Positions 34,268 to 46,596 of a DNA stretch of 64,000 bases are shown here, one piece after another. The stretch lies in the NCBI RefSeq assembly GCF_026745355.1, contig NC_079206.1, forward strand, positions 12,244,779-12,308,778, given 5' to 3'. Below the pieces are notes generated by a model. That model was not told the DNA's origin and made no database searches. It was given only the letters and a program-made list of their open reading frames with translations. The position numbers were made by a program, and so were the translations under genes. The DNA comes from Beta vulgaris subsp. vulgaris. Taxonomy: Eukaryota; Streptophyta; Magnoliopsida; Caryophyllales; Amaranthaceae. Within the stretch, counting starts at the first letter, position 1. Every line of letters starts with the position of its first letter.

Positions 34268-35874
34268 CACTAGTGGAAAAAAGCACATCCGATCCAGAAA
34301 AATCAAGCTTACCAATCCGATGTTGGTCCGAATCGGGTGGGCTCGCAGCAGTTTGTAAAGATTAACTAATCTGGTTTTGAAGGAGAATTGGATCAGCCCC
34401 CCCCCCCCAAAAAAAAAAAAAATTTAAAGCATTTTTTCATTATTAATCAATTCAAAATCAATATATTTTTAAAAAAAAGCAGGGATAGAGAGGTAGAGGC
34501 TGGAGTTTCATATCTCACATATGTATGTTTTACACCAACAAATCAAAATACATCCATAAGATAATTCACAAAAATCTCAATATTAAGATCCTGGAATTAC
34601 AAAATAAATCAAGAAATCAATCTAAAATTCACAACGAATTACAAAAACAAAATCTAAAGACTTACAAAAATAAACCCTATAGAAAAAGAGAGAAATATGA
34701 ACAATGCAACAACCCAGAAAATTAACATCAACCCAACAACGCAAATAAGAAAATACGAAATAAACTCACATTACAAGACTAGTATGAACGGAATCAATAA
34801 AGAAAATAAAAAACAAAAATCATCCAAAAAATAAGATAAAAGAAAATCAGAAAAAAAAAATTACAAAAATTACAAAACAACGAATCTAAACGAAAATAAA
34901 TCAAAAACAAAAGTTACAATAAAAACCGAATCAACAAAAAAAAATTTGAAAAAATTACAAGCAAACGAAGAACTAAAGAAATTAAATGAAAAATCTAAAG
35001 AAATTAAACAAAAATCATCTTAGATCTGACTTTTCCTTGCACTTCTTTCTTCGCATTTCGTTGCTTCCTCGGCAGAGAAAGAGAAGATTTGAGATTGTGA
35101 GGACCGACGGTGGAGAAATGGTAGACTCGAAGAAATTGATGCACCGTCACTAAATCTGGCGAATCAAGAGTTTGAGAGGAGAAAATTAGGGGTTTTACGA
35201 GCGAAATTAAGATTGTGAAGAAACAAAATGGTTCTTTGAGCGAGGAGTATGACAATTCTAATTTAGTTGGTGGTCGACTTAGATCGTCGTGCACCGTTCA
35301 TTTGATGTTATATTTGAGAGTGGAAGGGGAAAGAGGAGAGGAGACGATGAACGACGATCTGAAATCTGGTGAAGAAATCCGGTGAAAGTAATAAAGAGGG
35401 TGGTGGCGTGAGTAGGAGAGGAATAGAGAAAATAGAGAGAGTTAGGGTGATGACGATGAACGACTATCTGAAATCTGGTGAATAAATTCAGTGAAGAAAT
35501 CCGGTGAGAGTAGGAGAGAGGTGGTGGCATGAGTAGGAGAGGAAGAGAGAAAATAGAGAGAGTTAGTGTTTGTGGATTGAATGTTTAAGGATTTGAGGGT
35601 TTGAGGATTGAGAGTTAGGGCTTGTGGATTATGAGGATAAAATGAGGAAAATAGCATGAGTAGGACATGAAGGAGGCGCGTCCCAACTCTTTTATAAGAC
35701 CCAATGCGAGTTTGAGGATCTGTTACTTGAGGATACGAGTAATAGAATACATAAAGTTGTCTCAAATAATTTTTATTGATCCGGTTTGGGCCTTGACCAG
35801 ATAAATTGACTTTAGCTGATCCGTTTTGGGCCTAACCGAATCAGTTATGACAGATGCACTTTTTTCCGTTAGTG
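34268..35874. mobile_element. Non-autonomous CACTA element with TGA target duplication
   Basis: The left terminus is CACTAGTGGAAAAAAGCACA and the right is the inverse of CACTAACGGAAAAAAGTGCA. TGA is duplicated at 34265-34267 and 35875-35877. Subterminal copies of a TCCGATTYGGGCC-like word are in both orientations. Two imperfect tandem copies of a GTGAAGAAATCCGGTGA block lie at about 35340-35565. No transposase is present. Confidence 0.9.
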
Positions 35875-36440
35875 TGAATATTTGCATATTAAATTGAAGT
35901 TGAAAATTTCTATATACAAAGTGAATATAAATTTTCTTAAGTTGAATATTTGCTGAGAAAGTAAAGATGTGCAAGTCAATATTTGCATTTTTAAGCTGAA
36001 CATATACAATTGAACATTTTCATATACAAAGTGAATATTTTGTTTTTGTTTAGTCAAATATTTGCTGAGCAAGTAAATATTTGCATTTTTAAGCTCAACA
36101 AATACAAACATTTCCATATACAAAGTGAATATTTTGTTTGTCAAATTGAATAATTTTATATGTTGAACAGATGCAATTTAACATTTTTATATACAATTAA
36201 ATTTGAGTCTTTGTTTTCCTTTCCTTCTCGAACTATTTCCTTCTATTGAATTTTCAATGTTTTTTGGGGGAGAATTATCAGTTCTACAAAATTCAAGCAA
36301 ATTTGTAGTAAATTCAAGCAAGCAACTAAGTTGAACATTTTTATATTCAATTGAATATTTATTGTCTTAAGTTGAACATTTATTGTTTTAATTTGAACAT
36401 GTATTATTGTCAGTTGAACATTTGTATTTTCCAGAATTAA

Positions 36441-37486
36441 GGGCCTGTTCTCCCCAGCTTATTTTCAGTTCAGTTCAGTTCAGTTCAGTTCAGTTCAGTT
36501 CAGCTCTAATAAGTTCAGTTCAGTTCAGTTCAGCTCCAATAAGTTCAGTTCAGTTCAGTTCAGCTCCAATAAGTTCAGTTCAGTTCAGTTCAGTTCAGTT
36601 CAGATCAGTTCAGTTCAGTTAGTCTATTTATAACCATTTTGTTAAATATTATTATTATTAGTTGGTATAATTTATTTTACTAATTACTATTATTATTATT
36701 ATTATTAAATATATATCATTACTATTAATAATTATTATTATTATTATTATTATTATTGTTGTTTCTATTATTTTTTATTGTAGCTTTACTAATTATTATT
36801 ACTATTATTATTAGGAGGAACATGGTTTAGGTCAAAGCACAAATAAACCCACTTTTTTTAGCCCATAAACCAATCAAATCGCGTCAAGACGGTTTATTGT
36901 ATAATTTTCGCGGTCCAACCCAATCATTATTTTTATTACTAAATATTTTTAAGCTATTAAATATAATTATTAAAATAGTAATATTAATTTACTTCTTAGA
37001 TATTATTGTTATTATATATCATCGTCAAGTATTAATATATTAATACAAATAATATAAATAATATTATTATTAATTATCATTACTATCATTAATTATTATT
37101 ATTATTATTAATTTATGATTATTAATATTATTTATTTATAACTATCATTTAAAAATATTCAAAATACTACTATTATTATTATTCATTATTATTACTTATC
37201 ATTATAATTATTATTTAATATTCATATTATTATTGTTTAAAATATTATTTATATATTTATTACATTCAATTTATTTCAATGTAATATAATTCAATTCAAT
37301 TCAATTCAATTCAATTCAGTTCAGTTCAGTTCAGTTCAGTTCAGTTCAGTTCAGTTCAGTTCAGTTCTGATAAGTTCAGTTCAGTTCAGTTCAGCTCCGA
37401 TAAGTTCAGTTCAGTTCAGTTCAGCTTTGATAAGTTCAGTTCAGTTCAGTTCAGTTCAGCTGTTTTATGCCGAAGAGAACAGGCCC
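36441..37486. mobile_element. Tourist-like element carrying TTCAG arrays (1.05 kb)
   Basis: Terminal repeats GGGCCTGTTCTC and GAGAACAGGCCC are inverse. TAA is duplicated at 36438-36440 and 37487-37489. Inside each terminus is an array of the pentamer TTCAG (about 36467-36616 and 37317-37459), broken by a CTCCAATAAG or CTCCGATAAG spacer. The centre is made of ATT-type trinucleotide repeats. No transposase is present. Confidence 0.85.
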
Positions 37487-38258
37487 TAAAGGCAAACATA
37501 CACAATGAACATTTTCAACAAGTGAATATTTTATTTGTTAAAATGAATATTTGCATTTTAACCTTAATAGATGCAATTGAACATTTTTATGTACAAAGTG
37601 AATATTTAGTTTGTTAAGTTGAATATTTTCATATACAACTGAATAGATGAAATTGAACATTTTAAGTTGAACATTTGCTTCATTTTTCAACTATATATGT
37701 AAATATTAAAATGAATCAAACACATTTGTTATAACTTGCGAAGATTCAATGTTGTACTTCAAATTTTGTTAGTAAGAATGCGAGAATTACAATATTCAAG
37801 CAAATTTCTTAGTAAAGATACAAATTAAATGTAACTATTTATAATGAAAATATTGACGAATTCGCAATTTGATACTTCGAATTACCTTTTTATTTTCTTC
37901 TTGTTTGTGTGTTTTTTCGTGATCAAATGTTGAATTGTGCTTGCGAATGTGAAGATTTCATTGATATCAATCTTATTTTTTTACTTTGATTTTGTTGTAT
38001 TTTGCTATTTTATTTGAAAATTTTGGGTTGTTTTTATGGTTTTTATGGAGGTTTTGGAGTTTTTGAGAAGAGAGAAAAATAGATGATAGTGATTTTGAGG
38101 GATTTGAGGAGAGATAATAAAATATGAGAGAGATTTTGGGAGTTTTTTTTTTTGGGTTTTATGGTGGTTGTTGGTATTTATATAGTAGTTATATGGAATG
38201 GAATGGGAGGTATGTAAAAGGTGTATGGACACGGGTCCATGTAATACCATACTGCATT

Positions 38259-38644
38259 GTTGGATCGAGTTGGGGGTTCATTAAGTAGTTAAGAGGGTCA
38301 GAGTAGGGCTTACAAGGAATCAGGCTGGCCTGGTTCAGGTGGGCGTTATTTATGCTAGGATAAGTGTTTATTTCATCGGATTTTCCACCAACTAGCTCGA
38401 GTAATTCTTTTTTTCCAGCAAATGGCAAATACCCTTCAACCTTTCAATTCAATTTCTTGAAAATTCATCATATGTCTTTAGTGATTAATGATTGTTAACT
38501 TTTTTAGTCGTTCATTCATAAACTATTTGAAGTTAACTAAGCCGATCAAGCTAAATCGGTTAGAAAACTTCGAATCGAATTGAGGCGGTGGGTTGGAAGT
38601 TTGACCTTTGTGCTAAGGCTCTATATTGATTTTATTAAGATATA
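38259..38644. other. Short intergenic stretch
   Basis: No gene seen between the composite repeat region and the Helitron 3' end. Confidence 0.4.
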
Positions 38645-39000
38645 CTAGTTCTTGGACCCGTGCAAACTGCACGAGAACTTTTTAGTAATTTTTTTTTGGG
38701 CTAAAATCATTGAACAAATTAATATACAACATAGACGTGATAATATTAGGATACATATAAAGGTATCATCAATTTAGTAACAGATTTAATAGCTATTTTA
38801 TTGGAAAGAAAGTTAATAAGGTGAACCTTATATACTTAAGTGCTGAATTTAAAATTAATAAATAACAATTTCCATAAATATCCTTAAAATAATTTATATT
38901 AACAAATTAGGCAACTATCTTCATTAGTCAGTCAGTACTTAAACATTTTGAAACACTTCTTCGTTTGAATATACTTCATGTGAAATATCCTTAAAATAAT

Positions 39001-39490
39001 TTATATTAACCCATAAGTTTGGTCAATATTCCTGAGAAGCATTATCGGTGCCCCAACCTTTAGTCTCACATTATGATTTGCTAAACCCAGGGCATTTGAT
39101 TGTATTAAGAAATTCGTTTGAATATATTTCATGTACTCCAAAGTTTGTCTCTTCTTTTGAAATTGCATCAAAACTAAGGTAAGTTCTTTCTTCACCAGGC
39201 AATTGGGACAACACATGATCGTTAACCGTCTCAACTATGTCATGTGTTGGCGCAAGTATAGCTCTCTCTTGGAAATAAGTTGCTTCCCATAAATGAACTT
39301 CTATGTCAGGATATGTGTTGTCGACTACGGCCGCGATAGGGTCATCTCCTCCATCAATCAGTATATCGTCAGAAATTTCTACACAGCCCTCCCCATCATT
39401 AGGCTCTCCCGCCTCTCCATCATTAGGCTCTCCCGCCTCCCCATCCCCAATATTTAATATCCACTCTGAGAAATCTCGAATTTCAACTAC
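39001..39490 (-). pseudogene. Helitron Pif1-like helicase, C-terminal fragment
   Basis: The minus strand reads EIRDFSEWILNIGDG, then FQERAILAPTHDIVETVNDH, LPGEERTYLSFD and, after a shift of frame near 39090, LANHNVRLKVGAPIMLLRNI. These are the late motifs of Helitron helicases, including the ML-LRN motif VI region. A two-copy in-frame GEAGEPND repeat (about 39385-39440) lies in the variable linker. The frame shift and the stop after TYGLI show that it is dead. Walker A and B motifs are absent. Confidence 0.87.
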
Positions 39491-40881
39491 AAATAAGGAT
39501 CACACATGTCAATAATATACTATTCTTTGAGAAATTCATTTGTCTCTGTTGAGACATTTGACAACTTTTTAGAAAGTGATAGTTCTCCTAAAGCAATCCT
39601 CTTGTTTCTTAAAAAAAAATTAATCATTATCGAAGCGCAATCTAATATACAACATAGACGTGTAAATTTTGCACTTATAATATCATGTTTGCATATGCAT
39701 AAACAAAACAATGCACTTGCAGTTTCTCATACTTACCTACTGAAATTGTTGGCTATTTTTTTTATTTTTTAATAATCTAAATAATATTGAAAAGATCCCT
39801 CTTTTTTTCAAATTTGATTTTCAGTGAAAATCTAGGTATCAAATATGTGATTGGCATTTTTCTTTTTATTAAATATGTGATAGTTAAATAATGCGTTTGA
39901 TCATACTTTAAACTATTATATATGATTATATTACAAATGAATGATAGTAAATTTAAAAACTTCCATTTGGCAATATTCATATATAAAATGTTCATTTTCA
40001 ATTTTTTTAAAAATTAGCAACATATACATGTGACTATTAATCAGTTAAATTGAGAATATGGGAATTTAATTTCGTATATCACCAACATAAAGTGTGCTAA
40101 GTTTTGTATATTTATTAGTTAGAATTGAGAACATGTGCTAAGTCATCAATTTAATTTCTTAGAATAGTGCTTGTACGACAGTAACATATTTGCTTTTAAG
40201 TTATTGATTTTTGTTTTCTTCTTTTTGGTTAGGCAGCTGAATCATGATGTATATACAAATCATATTATAAATCGTCATCTTTTAGTATTCATAAGATTGC
40301 AATAATATCATGATAAGATTGATCATAAGTGGTTAGGAATATTTTTTATTGCAAAAAATTATGTTTAAATGTATATGGTTGACTATAAATATATATTGTT
40401 TAAAAGAAACCCAAAATCTACTATACATCACATTATACTATACTGTACCATATGAGATAAATTGTTTTTATGGTAAAATCTTAACATTATCCTTTACAAT
40501 TCATCGTTTTCTTTACTAATAGCTTAGTGATTCCTTTATTTTTTGAAAAAAAAAAACATACTAACACGGTTTATATGGAAGTACCTTTGCTTGAAGTACT
40601 TTATCTCTGGAATATCCTCATTAATGAATAGTCTTGTTGCATATCGAGAGTTAGAAACTCGAACCTCCCCTACACCACATCATATAATTTAACAGTGTGT
40701 ATTGATATGTAATATATATGTATATATGCATATATGTATATTTAGATTAATAAACTTATCTAATTTTTTTGTTTTTAATGTAAATCGAATATAATTTAAA
40801 AAAGGAAAGTTCTACGGGATATTTGTTAATCATTCTAGAAAAAAAGGGTTTACTTAGAGTAGAGGAATCATATTAACATAC
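39491..40881. other. AT-rich Helitron interior, no exon recognised
   Basis: Contains short repeated words such as AATATACAACATAGACGTG (39648, also 38722) and no further helicase or RPA motif. Confidence 0.4.
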
Positions 40882-41681
40882 CTTGATAACTAATTCTTTG
40901 CCCTAACTGAACCACAATTATAATTGGACCCTTTTCTCCATTGATAGATGCATAAGCTGTAAATTGATCCGCATACATGCCCCATATTACATACGTTATA
41001 GTTCTATGCCTGTCAAAATTTGAAAAAAAAACGCAGGTTGAAGTCCTCCTTCTTGCATGGTTAAACAAATGTTGAACAAAACAAATTTGTTAGTGCTTAC
41101 TCTAAATCAATCAATTCCAAAGTCATAAATCTCAAATTATCATTTATAGTAATAGGACTGTAAGTTGTTACTTCTCCAATAAAATCTGCAAAAAAAGGAT
41201 TTTTGAAATAATTAATTGACACACATATTTAGGATAACCATTTAGTAGTTGAAGAAAAGTTAAGTGTAAAATACCAATGTAGTGGACAATTGGAATCTTT
41301 TTTGATAAAATATCATCAAAGGAAACCAAATTCAGTCCATGCTCAGGTATAGCAGACTCATCGGAGTCACTAATTTGAGAACAATAGTTAAGTGTAATTC
41401 TGAAGTCATTTCGAAGTCTCGCCGATCCTGAATTCTCATTCACGCCAAAAGTCCGGAACTCTTTAAACGCGCCTTGCTTTATGAGATTTTTGAATGTATC
41501 AATTAGATTCTTTCGGCAAGATATTTCAATCTTGTCTCCCTTATTTAACCATACAAAAAGTGAAGAAAACAATTATTATAAATGAACATTTGTAATATAG
41601 GATAGATTAAGACAATATTAAAGATGAAAAAAATGACTTTAGTTACAAACCTGTTCGCCCATCAAAATCAGTTCTATGCTA
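40882..41681 (-). pseudogene. RPA1-like single-strand DNA-binding protein, partial (Helitron-borne)
   Basis: Four exons can be joined on the minus strand with consistent phases and GT/AG borders: 41681-41651 (SIELILMGEQ), 41539-41275 (GDKIEISCRKNLIDTF, FRTFGVNENSGSARLRNDFR, VSFDDILSK), 41185-41101 (FIGEVTTYSPI, LRFMTLELIDLE) and 41009-40882 (HRTITYVIWGMYADQF, GPIIIVVQLGQRISYQ). This is an OB-fold region of replication protein A large subunit, of the sort found in plant Helitrons. The zinc-finger C-terminus and the N-terminus are not recognised. Exons are open, so it may have been copied or lost only recently, but it is clearly incomplete. Confidence 0.82.
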
Positions 41682-41735
41682 CTAATTTTTTCCTCTTTGT
41701 TATTTTCATTTTTTTTCTTTCCACGGGTACATGAT

Positions 41736-42967
41736 TCTTATTCCTTATGCCACATGTATCTTATTAAGTAATGAGATGATTTATGTATTGTATTGTAGTC
41801 ATCGTTAAAGAATTGGTATCAGTATTATATAGGACCCATAATCGATTGTGTTTTTTTAGTATAATATTCAAAAAACTTTGCTTTTGCTTTCGAAATTTAT
41901 ATAGTTTTTTGGAATGAATTTTATGAAATAAAATTGCAATATTTCGTAACATTATATTGGTTCTTTTTGTTTGATTGTGAACGAATTTCTATCATATTGC
42001 TTGATACTTGCACCAAATTTGTTCTATAATCTAAAATAAAATGTTAGTATTATTACCATATGTATGTCCATATTTCATAAATTACGCCAATTCATATCCC
42101 ATATATTTTGAGCATATGTGGCTATTTTCATTGGATATAATTCCCCAATAATATGTAAGATGGTGTTACCTTTTCAAAAAAGGTAACGATTTTTTCAATA
42201 GAAGAAATGGTCGTAAAATTAACAGTTATACAAATAAGGAGTACATTAAAGCTTAAGCCATGTATTTTCAGAATATGTGGGTTTGCTCTTTAGGTACAAT
42301 TTCTCAAATTAACTTTTACCAATAAGCAAATAATAAGGCAAAATCATATTCAGATTTTAAAATAGGTACATACATTCTTTGTGTATGATTGATGAAATTA
42401 ACATTTATAAAAAATGTTGCTAAAGATCATGTTTACTTTAAAAATAATTAACATTTTTCTATGATAATAATATTATAATTTCCCTTAGTTACATTCTTTT
42501 GATAAAAAGAATATATAATTTCCAACTGATTGAGCTCCATAAAAAATGGTCATGAAAAATTGGTAGTTTTACAAATTAGGAATACAATATAATAAGAATC
42601 CTAAAGATAGTGTTCGGAATATATTGTATCAAATTAGGAATACATTGATTTGGAGAATGCCACATGTTCAAATACTGCAATGTTTCAATTTTTTGGCGTG
42701 AATTGTGAGGCCTCGTTTCACTGCTGACTGCCACATTGGATGATTTTTTCTTGCTTTAATATTATATATGATTATATTTTGTTTAAGAAAATAAGTTATG
42801 TAAAGATTAAGCTAAGTTAAGCAAAAACAAATTTTTGTCTCTTTATGCGGGTCTTAAAAAAAAGGATTAGGTCATTTTGGTAAATACATTTAACCAACTC
42901 CAATTCTTTTATTGATTAACATCTTAGAAGATTTTATGAAACCTCTATTGCTTAGTTTTCAACTTTT
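41736..42967. other. AT-rich region, no gene seen
   Basis: May include the 5' part of the Helitron. No coding motif or clear repeat was recognised. Confidence 0.4.
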
Positions 42968-43420
42968 CAAAAATATATTAGCTGATGAATTAGTAGTTGT
43001 GGTTCTTGTTTCACATACCCTATAATTTGGATACCAAGCAAAGCTTGGACTAGTGGTAAAGGTTTGACATCATGACTTCAAGGTCATAGGATCAGATTCC
43101 ACTAGAAGCTCTTTTGGGGTGAGGTTTTCCTTATCATCCCCCTCCCTCCAAGGATTCGAAAAATATATTAGCTGATGAATTAGTAGTTGTGGTTCTCGTT
43201 TCACATATTCTATAATTTGGATACCAAGCAAAGCTTGGACTAGTGGTAATAAAAGTTTGGACTCATGACTTCAAGGTCATAGGATCAAATCCCACTAGGG
43301 GCTTTTTGGGGGTGAGGTTTCCTTTATCATCCCCCTCCCTCCAAGGAGTCTGACATGCAGACTTGGCTGGTTATTCTTGTGCGAGGTGCCAGCTAGTAGG
43401 GCCATTCATCTTACCAACTT
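42968..43420 (+). repeat. tRNA-derived SINE-like unit in two tandem copies, period 190 bp
   Basis: Each copy carries TTGGACTAGTGGTAA (A-box-like) followed by GGTCATAGGATCARATYCC (B-box-like). The duplicated block includes its AT-rich leader AAATATATTAGCTGATGAAT (42971 and 43161). The second copy runs on into TTGTGCGAGGTGCCAGC and ends before an A tract at about 43420. Confidence 0.7.
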
Positions 43421-44185
43421 AAAAAAAAAATCCTACAATACGAATTTGATTTGACGTCTAAAATCCAAATAGTTTTTCAAAATCGAAATTTTCTTGTAAT
43501 TGGAATAAAAAAACAGTTCTATATATAAAAAATGAATTTGATGGAATTTTCCATTTTTTATACCAGGATTACTCATTTTCACACTTTTCTTGGAAGAAAA
43601 AGAAAATCATAAGGGATTTCGAACTTAACCATTTTTTTTTCCATTATCCTTCTATTTTTTTTATTTATTGTTTGGGGGGTTTTTGCCACCAATAAGAAGG
43701 GGGTATTTCACAATTCATATGAAACCTAATACCTAATTAGTATTCGACTCCAATAAGTTGAGTATGATTCTTATTGGAATTTTTCAATCTCAATTTAAAA
43801 AAGAAAATTTTATTATTTTTTGAAAGCAAGTTATTGTTTTAGCTGATTAGTGATTAAATGGTTGTAACAGAGAATAGGTTTAGTTTGAGAGATTTCTCCG
43901 TTCCTTCCCACTTTTTTTTTAAATTGAACATTATATATTATCGTACAAGAAAAAGTTATCTAGTGCAAACTAATTTGGAGGCTTGGAGGGTGCTAATTAG
44001 TGCAATGCAACTTTAGCAAGATTATTACGTACCCCCAATAATTACAGTCTCAAGGCTGCCGGCGGCCGATTCCGTCCTCTTGTTGCCGGCGAGCCATCGT
44101 CTCCGACTGTTTCTAGCGTTTAGTGGTGCAATTAGTCTGTGATGCTATGTTTTCGCAACATATCTCCGTTATTGTGTGGTGTGAA
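43421..44185. other. Intergenic, no gene seen
   Basis: AT-rich. Only the short stretch around 44055-44120 is GC-rich (CTGCCGGCGGCCG) and it has no recognisable product. Confidence 0.4.
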
Positions 44186-44903
44186 TAGGGATGGGCATGG
44201 GTCAAGGACCCTATCTGGACCCTGTTGGACCCGACCCTAATTTAAGAGTCTAGGTCCAACTTTTTCAGACCCTAAGGGTCCGGGTCCCGATCTGAATCCA
44301 AGTGAATTTTTTAGGGTCCTGGTCTTAAAATTTTGGACCCAGACCCAACCCTTAGACCCTAAACTTATTTAATATATACATTTTAACTTTTTTTTTTTGA
44401 AAAAAACAAACTGATTTTCTAAAAGACTAAAACCTAAACTAAAACACCAAAACACCCATTCTGAACTCTTATGTAAGTTGTGTTTGTTTCGTTTTTTTTC
44501 AGTTTCTATGTTTGTGTTTGTTTCGTTTTTTTTTTCAGTTTATATGTTTGTGAATTGTGTTTGTTTCGTTTTTTTTTTTCAGTTTATAAGTTTATGTTTG
44601 TTTCGTTTTTTCCAATTTTTATGTTTGTGTTTGTTCATGCGAATTCTTGTGTTTGTTTCATGCGATTTTTTGTGTTTGTTTCATGCGAATTTCAGATGAT
44701 TATTGATATTAATAATGCTAAAAATTTGGCAAAATAAAGAATTTAGGCATGGACCCTCCAGCCCTAAGGGTCTGGGTCAGAGTCCAATTTTTTCAGACCC
44801 TTAGGGTCCGGGTCTGGGTCTGGAAAAAAAAATTAGGGTACTGGTCTAGGGTCTGGGTGGACACGACCCAACCCAACCCAGACCAGACCCTTGCCCATCC
44901 CTG
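44186..44903. mobile_element. Non-autonomous hAT element (718 bp)
   Basis: Terminal repeats TAGGGATGGGCA and the inverse of CAGGGATGGGCA. The 8-bp flanks are GGTGTGAA and GGTATAAA, which agree at 6 of 8 positions, both differences being G/A. Next to each end are GGGTCYGGGTC-type words in both orientations. The centre (44470-44690) is a tandem array of a TTTGTTTCGTTTTTTTTTCA unit that produces chance hydrophobic frames. Confidence 0.72.
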
Positions 44904-45777
44904 GGTATAAATAATCTCTAATTTCCTTTTTTGGTAAGTTTATCTGTGTTGGAGAATCAAGTTGGGTATATCGTTACTACCAGCTTCATCTAATTAATTT
45001 TACCATGGTTCTTGCTACCAGTTTCAATATTTAGCTTGTTTGTTTGCAAAGTGGAAAAAAAGTTTCAGATTTTTGTTTTTATGCTTTTGCTTGTTTGGGA
45101 TTTGTGGTTTTATCTAGTGGTTTAATTATCTTGAACCTTTAAGATGTGTTCCTTGAAAAATTATAAGAGACTTAAGACAGAAATAAATCAACTCCTCACT
45201 GCGGGTGAGGAGATAATGGACGAAGATGAAGCTATGCTTGATTTAATCATAAGTTCAAAAAAATTGGAGGGGCGTTCTTGTTTTTGCAAAGCAACTGAAG
45301 GAGGAAGGTAATTTACTTTTTAAGCAAAAGAAAATTGATGGTGCTCTAGAGAAATATGGATATGCAGGGGTCATTCTTGCTTGGTATGAATTTCCAGAAG
45401 AAAGGAAAATGATTGAATGTTTTGAACTGGCTATTTGTATTCTCCTAAACTCTGCAGCTTATTTTAGCAGAAAAAATGAATTCGAGCAGATAGGTAGGAT
45501 TTGTTTAATCGTCTTGGATTTCATCCCAGATAGTGTGAAAGCTTTATTTAGAAGAGCTATGGATGCCATAGAGCTAGGGGAAAAGGATTGGGCGTATTGG
45601 GACTTGTTGATGGCTGTTAACATTGATCCTGGAAATAAGGATGTATCCATGAAACTTGAAGAGATTAAAATCCCAATAGGTTTAGGATTAGAAGTTTCTT
45701 TACCAAACAAGAAGGTTAAAACGTATCTCGAGTAGAATGATAGTTTTGAGCAGGATAGTGTGCAAGAGGATGACTCT

Positions 45778-46121
45778 TATTTGAGTTTGAATGATAAAAA
45801 AGGATCTTATGATTTATCTGTTTTAGAAGACTTGGGAGCACAAAAGTGTCCATGTGAGAATGGGGGAAACTTTCAAGTGAACTCTGAGAAGAGGTGAAGG
45901 AAGAGAGGATGAAGGATGTTGAGAACATTCTCAAATTTGAGAATGACTTTATTTGAGTTTGAATGATAAAAAAGGATCTTATGATTTATCTATTTTAGAA
46001 GACTTGGGAGCACAAAAGTGTCCATGTGAGAATGGGGGAAACTTTCAACTGAACTCAGAGAAGAGGTGAAGGAAGAAAGGATGAAGGATGTTGAGAACAT
46101 TCTCAAATTTGAAAATTCTAA
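45778..46121 (+). repeat. Exonic tandem duplication, period 172 bp
   Basis: The block TTGAGTTTGAATGATAAAAA to GAACATTCTCAAATTTGA occurs twice in direct order, with only a handful of differences. 172 is not a multiple of 3, so the duplication shifts the downstream frame. Its high identity suggests that it is recent. Confidence 0.92.
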
Positions 46122-46596
46122 TATGGCCGAGCCCAAGTGTCGGTTTGCTAACCGGCGGAGGAGGTCGAGCTCTCTTATTTCCGTTTCAAGGAAAGATTAT
46201 CAAGTGTTAATGAAAGGAAAGTATATTCAGTGTTTCAATGATAAGGATGGTTCTATGATGACTGTAAGGTTAGTCATGAGTTCAGATGGTGGAATTAAGA
46301 GCAAGGAGGCATGTAAGAAAAAGACGGTGGTTATTTCGAATGTGGTTGATAATTTAAATCAGAATAAAGATGTAAACGACTTCAATATGGAGTTGAAAGA
46401 TCCAAGTACAAAGAGCTCTGCCATGGAGGCTATGGGCGAGTCCATGAATGGAGATGTGGATACCGGAGTAAGGAGTAGTGTTATAGGTAGCCGTTGTCAT
46501 GATACTAAGGTCAAGAATACAATCAGAACCTTATCCTGTTGCGCTCGAGGTTCGAGAGGGAAGTAGTGTTCACGACTTTCTATTTCAGCAAGGAGA

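Larger units (their letters stand above)
33293..38258. repeat. Composite repeat region with degenerate GAACATTTG units
   Basis: Short degenerate words (TTGAACATTTG, GTGAATATTTTG, ATATACAAAGTGAATATT) recur at 33860-34265, 35875-36430 and 37490-37720. A CACTA and a Tourist element with clean target duplications interrupt the field. The outer limits resemble a weak inverted pair: TATTATATGGATTCGGGTCC at the left and, inverted, TATTACATGGACCCGTGTCC at the right. No target duplication was found outside them, so a single host element is possible but unproven. Flanking stretches (33360-33800, 37750-38190) hold no gene I recognise. Confidence 0.4.
38645..41735 (-). mobile_element. Decayed Helitron with helicase and RPA1-like remnants
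   Basis: The 3' end is at 38645. On the minus strand a hairpin (GTGCAGTTTGCAC) is followed about a dozen bases later by CTAG and then T. Inward lie Pif1-type helicase sequence (39490-39001) and RPA1-like exons (41681-40882), both on the minus strand, the gene content known for plant Helitrons. The 5' TC end was not identified, so the right limit is only the last recognised coding sequence. No Rep nuclease motif was found. Confidence 0.72.

Noticed and set aside
36460..37460. CRISPR-like regular repeats (TTCAG arrays)
   Set aside because: The unit is 5 bp with no unique spacers, lies in a eukaryotic MITE, and no cas genes are present. It is a microsatellite.
44478..44737. Cys/Phe/Val-rich frame resembling a membrane protein
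   Set aside because: It is the translation of a TTTGTTTCGTTTTTTTTTCA tandem array inside a hAT element.
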